Below, piece by piece: positions 47,395 to 50,070 of a stretch of 50,070 nucleotides of DNA. Under the pieces are notes generated by a model. It was not told the origin of the DNA, searched no databases, and saw only the letters and a list, made by a program, of their open reading frames with translations. The DNA comes from JAGOUA01 sp964428975. GTDB taxonomy: Bacteria; Patescibacteriota; Patescibacteriia; 2-12-FULL-60-25. Both the position numbers and the translations under genes were made by a program. Every line of letters starts with the position of its first letter. The stretch's first letter is position 1. Where the stretch lies: positions 1-50,070 of the forward strand of contig CAYSAI010000008.1 in assembly GCA_964428975.1 (NCBI GenBank). Direction: 5' to 3'.

Positions 47395-48900
47395 ATGCCT
47401 GAAACCCTCTCTCTTCCAAAGTGGCCGGTCTTGGTTGGTACGTTTTCGCTTGTATTGACCGCGTTATTTCATCTTCTTGTGCTGGATGCGTGGGCGGGAA
47501 TCGGGTTTGGACTCTTCATAATTATCCTCGTGATCGCGATTCAGGGACTCGCGATGTACGCGAAGCTTCCCACGAACCGCTGGGCCTATATCTTTTTGAT
47601 CCCGCTTGGCGCTGTCGCGTGTGCGGAGATGCTCTATTCGAGTGAGGTGGTGGCAGTGTTTGGACTCCTTCTTCTCTTCGCCTGTGGGACACTCTTTGCG
47701 TATTGGCTCACGGCACCAGGCATGCCTTGGCCTGCCGTACAACGTCTTTGGCCGAGAGCGTTTTTGCGTGAAGGAGTCCTGCCGATCGCGTCGCCAAGCC
47801 AGTCTCTTCTGACGGGACTTCCACGCTTGGTTCATGGAAAACGTATTCTCATGGGCTGTCTCCTCGCGCTTCCATTCCTCTTTCTTCTCGTAATCCTGTT
47901 TTCGTCCGCTGATCCGCTGTTTAATCGTGCGATCACCGAGTTCTTTCGTGTAGATTGGATCGATCCCGTGTATATTCGTTGGCTGGTCATCGACCTTGTA
48001 TTCTTCGTGTATACGACGCGCATGGCGTGGCTCTTTCTGACGCGTGCAAAAGAAGATCGTCGCCCGACGTTTGAAGCAACGCAGATTTCCATCGATCCGA
48101 TCACGCTTTCGACTGCGCTTGTCCTTTTGAACGGGCTTTTTCTCGCGTTCTTGTTGGTTCAATTTCGTGCGCTGTTCGGAGGCGAGGGATGGGTCGAAAC
48201 GATGAACCTTACCTACGCGGAGTACGCACGTCGCGGCTTCTTTGAGCTGATCGCGACAGGAGCGATCGCTGGGCTTGTTGGATGTGGTGTGTATTTCCTC
48301 ACGGAGATGCGGCTCCGTGTGAGCCGATGGTTGACGGTTACACTTATCGTACAAACGCTTCTCGTGCTCGCATCGGCAGGAAAACGTTTATGGCTCTACG
48401 TCGATGCCTACGGCCTCACGGTGTCTCGCTGGTGGGCGATGCTCCTCATTCTCTTTGTGGCGCTTGCGTTTGGCCTCTTCCTCAGCATGATGCTACGAGG
48501 AAAATCCTACGCAGTTTTTGTGAAAACGGGCGTGATCGCTTCGCTGCTGTTCTTTGCAGGAACGCTTGTGATCAACACCGAATCCATCGTAGCCAGATGG
48601 AATGTCGATCGGTTTTTAAAAGGGGAAAAGGGGCTTGATGTGGTTTATCTGAATCGTTTATCGAGCGATGCAGCGCCCGAACGGAGGCGGTTATTGGTTT
48701 CGGCTTTTCCTGATAGCTCCATTGTCGTCATCTACGATTACGATGAGCGCGGCTCGTCGATCGACACAGGAAAGCATATGCGTATATTGGTTCGGAACAA
48801 GCTGCGAGACGAGGAGGTGCTATTGCGAGAAAAAAAGAGCGATTGGTGGGGTGCGATACGGTTGACGATTTCGGACTACCGTGCGCTTTCTCTCGATTAA
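47395..48900 (+). CDS. DUF4173 multi-pass membrane protein
   Basis: Protein of 501 residues with about 11 membrane helices. The diagnostic line NLTYAEYARRGFFELIATGAI lies near residue 280, with SSADPLFN at ~165. The C-terminus (~410-500) is soluble and includes RFLKGEKGLDVVYLNRLSSDAAP. Family members are membrane proteins of unknown function, sometimes near two-component systems. A TATATT/TAAGAT sequence lies just before the ATG. No terminator is obvious after it; the rRNA promoter begins 92 bases downstream. Confidence 0.85.
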   Translation: MPETLSLPKWPVLVGTFSLVLTALFHLLVLDAWAGIGFGLFIIILVIAIQGLAMYAKLPTNRWAYIFLIPLGAVACAEMLYSSEVVAVFGLLLLFACGTLFAYWLTAPGMPWPAVQRLWPRAFLREGVLPIASPSQSLLTGLPRLVHGKRILMGCLLALPFLFLLVILFSSADPLFNRAITEFFRVDWIDPVYIRWLVIDLVFFVYTTRMAWLFLTRAKEDRRPTFEATQISIDPITLSTALVLLNGLFLAFLLVQFRALFGGEGWVETMNLTYAEYARRGFFELIATGAIAGLVGCGVYFLTEMRLRVSRWLTVTLIVQTLLVLASAGKRLWLYVDAYGLTVSRWWAMLLILFVALAFGLFLSMMLRGKSYAVFVKTGVIASLLFFAGTLVINTESIVARWNVDRFLKGEKGLDVVYLNRLSSDAAPERRRLLVSAFPDSSIVVIYDYDERGSSIDTGKHMRILVRNKLRDEEVLLREKKSDWWGAIRLTISDYRALSLD

Positions 48901-48991
48901 CAGGCTGGCTGTGCATGGCTTGTGGATAAAGAGACGCATTCCATGAAAAACCCCGCAAAAACACAGGCTTCTTGACAGAAGAAGAGAACCC

Positions 48992-49020
48992 TTGACAGTC
49001 AAGCCCGATTTCCTTAAGCT
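48992..49020 (+). promoter_or_regulatory. 16S rRNA promoter
   Basis: TTGACA (48992-48997), 17 bases, TAAGCT (49015-49020). Another TTGACA at 48972 has no good -10. The start would lie ~115 bases before the mature 16S. Confidence 0.6.
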
Positions 49021-49087
49021 TTGCCCACAAATCTGAAGAACCAAGACGGTTCTTGCAGAGCGAGCTTTGACAACAGAAGAGTGACCG

Positions 49088-49141
49088 CAATAGAAATGAT
49101 TGTCTATTACTGATCCCGAAGATCTACCAGAACTTCGGGGT

Positions 49142-49148
<7 letters not shown>
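49088..49148 (+). promoter_or_regulatory. rRNA leader hairpin reaching the 16S 5' end
   Basis: caatagaa (49088-49095) pairs perfectly with ttctattg (49141-49148), which includes the first bases of 16S. Inside is cccgaag/cttcggg (49115-49139). It may guide processing of the 5' end. Confidence 0.45.

Positions 49149-50070
<922 letters not shown>

Overview
The window looks like a piece of a Patescibacteria (Candidate Phyla Radiation) chromosome. The 16S rRNA gene entering at the right edge carries substitutions at universal primer sites that are typical of that group. Most housekeeping genes have no Shine-Dalgarno sequence, genes are packed with ATGA stop/start overlaps, and many proteins belong to families common in these genomes. 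No phage structural genes, CRISPR array or full insertion sequence was seen. The exact phylum cannot be fixed from the sequence alone.

Layout. 1-2025: an ORF6N-domain gene that seems to have landed beside a Nudix hydrolase gene, leaving a 53-bp repeat, then a lipoprotein. 2091-7770: SpoIID-like secreted protein, clpP, rbfA, hflX and a MopE-like metal-binding protein. 7878-14620: an operon of an ECF sigma factor, a 1752-residue membrane-anchored alpha-2-macroglobulin whose N-terminus looks like an anti-sigma domain, and a MEMO-family protein; this is the most interesting system here. 14601-16904: gatB and a membrane protein. 16946-22386: a deoxypyrimidine nucleotide cluster (thyX in an unusual two-domain form, tmk, a P-loop kinase, a two-domain dCTP deaminase and a deoxyribosyltransferase-like protein) with a small Fis-type regulator and a 105-bp palindromic element. 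22483-24902: rplA and rplK, separated by an unknown gene. 25081-32563: minus-strand operons (TM0106-type nuclease/YibE-F/beta-helix; tRNA-Thr/rpmG; ruvB with three membrane proteins). 32600-33300: a candidate 345-nt non-coding RNA, tRNA-Gly and a duplicated tRNA 3' end. 33356-33851: a toxin-antitoxin remnant. 34021-37874: murC, murD and a P-loop protein. 37902-43557: lamin-tail protein, lexA with a DUF6504-like partner, a 31-residue lysine-rich protein, secE-nusG, an acetyltransferase and an RRM protein. 43890-48900: a compositionally chimeric gene, an alpha/beta hydrolase, rsmA, an unknown gene and a DUF4173 membrane protein. 49142-end: 16S rRNA.

Gene expression. Two kinds of start are visible. 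In at least seven genes the -10 hexamer ends six or seven bases before the ATG, so their transcripts should be leaderless. A second small set (thyX, tmk, the Fis-type regulator, the deoxyribosyltransferase and the acetyltransferase) carries strong Shine-Dalgarno sequences and may be more recently acquired. lexA has a GTTC-N7-GTTC direct repeat over its -10 box, the form of SOS box known from Alphaproteobacteria.
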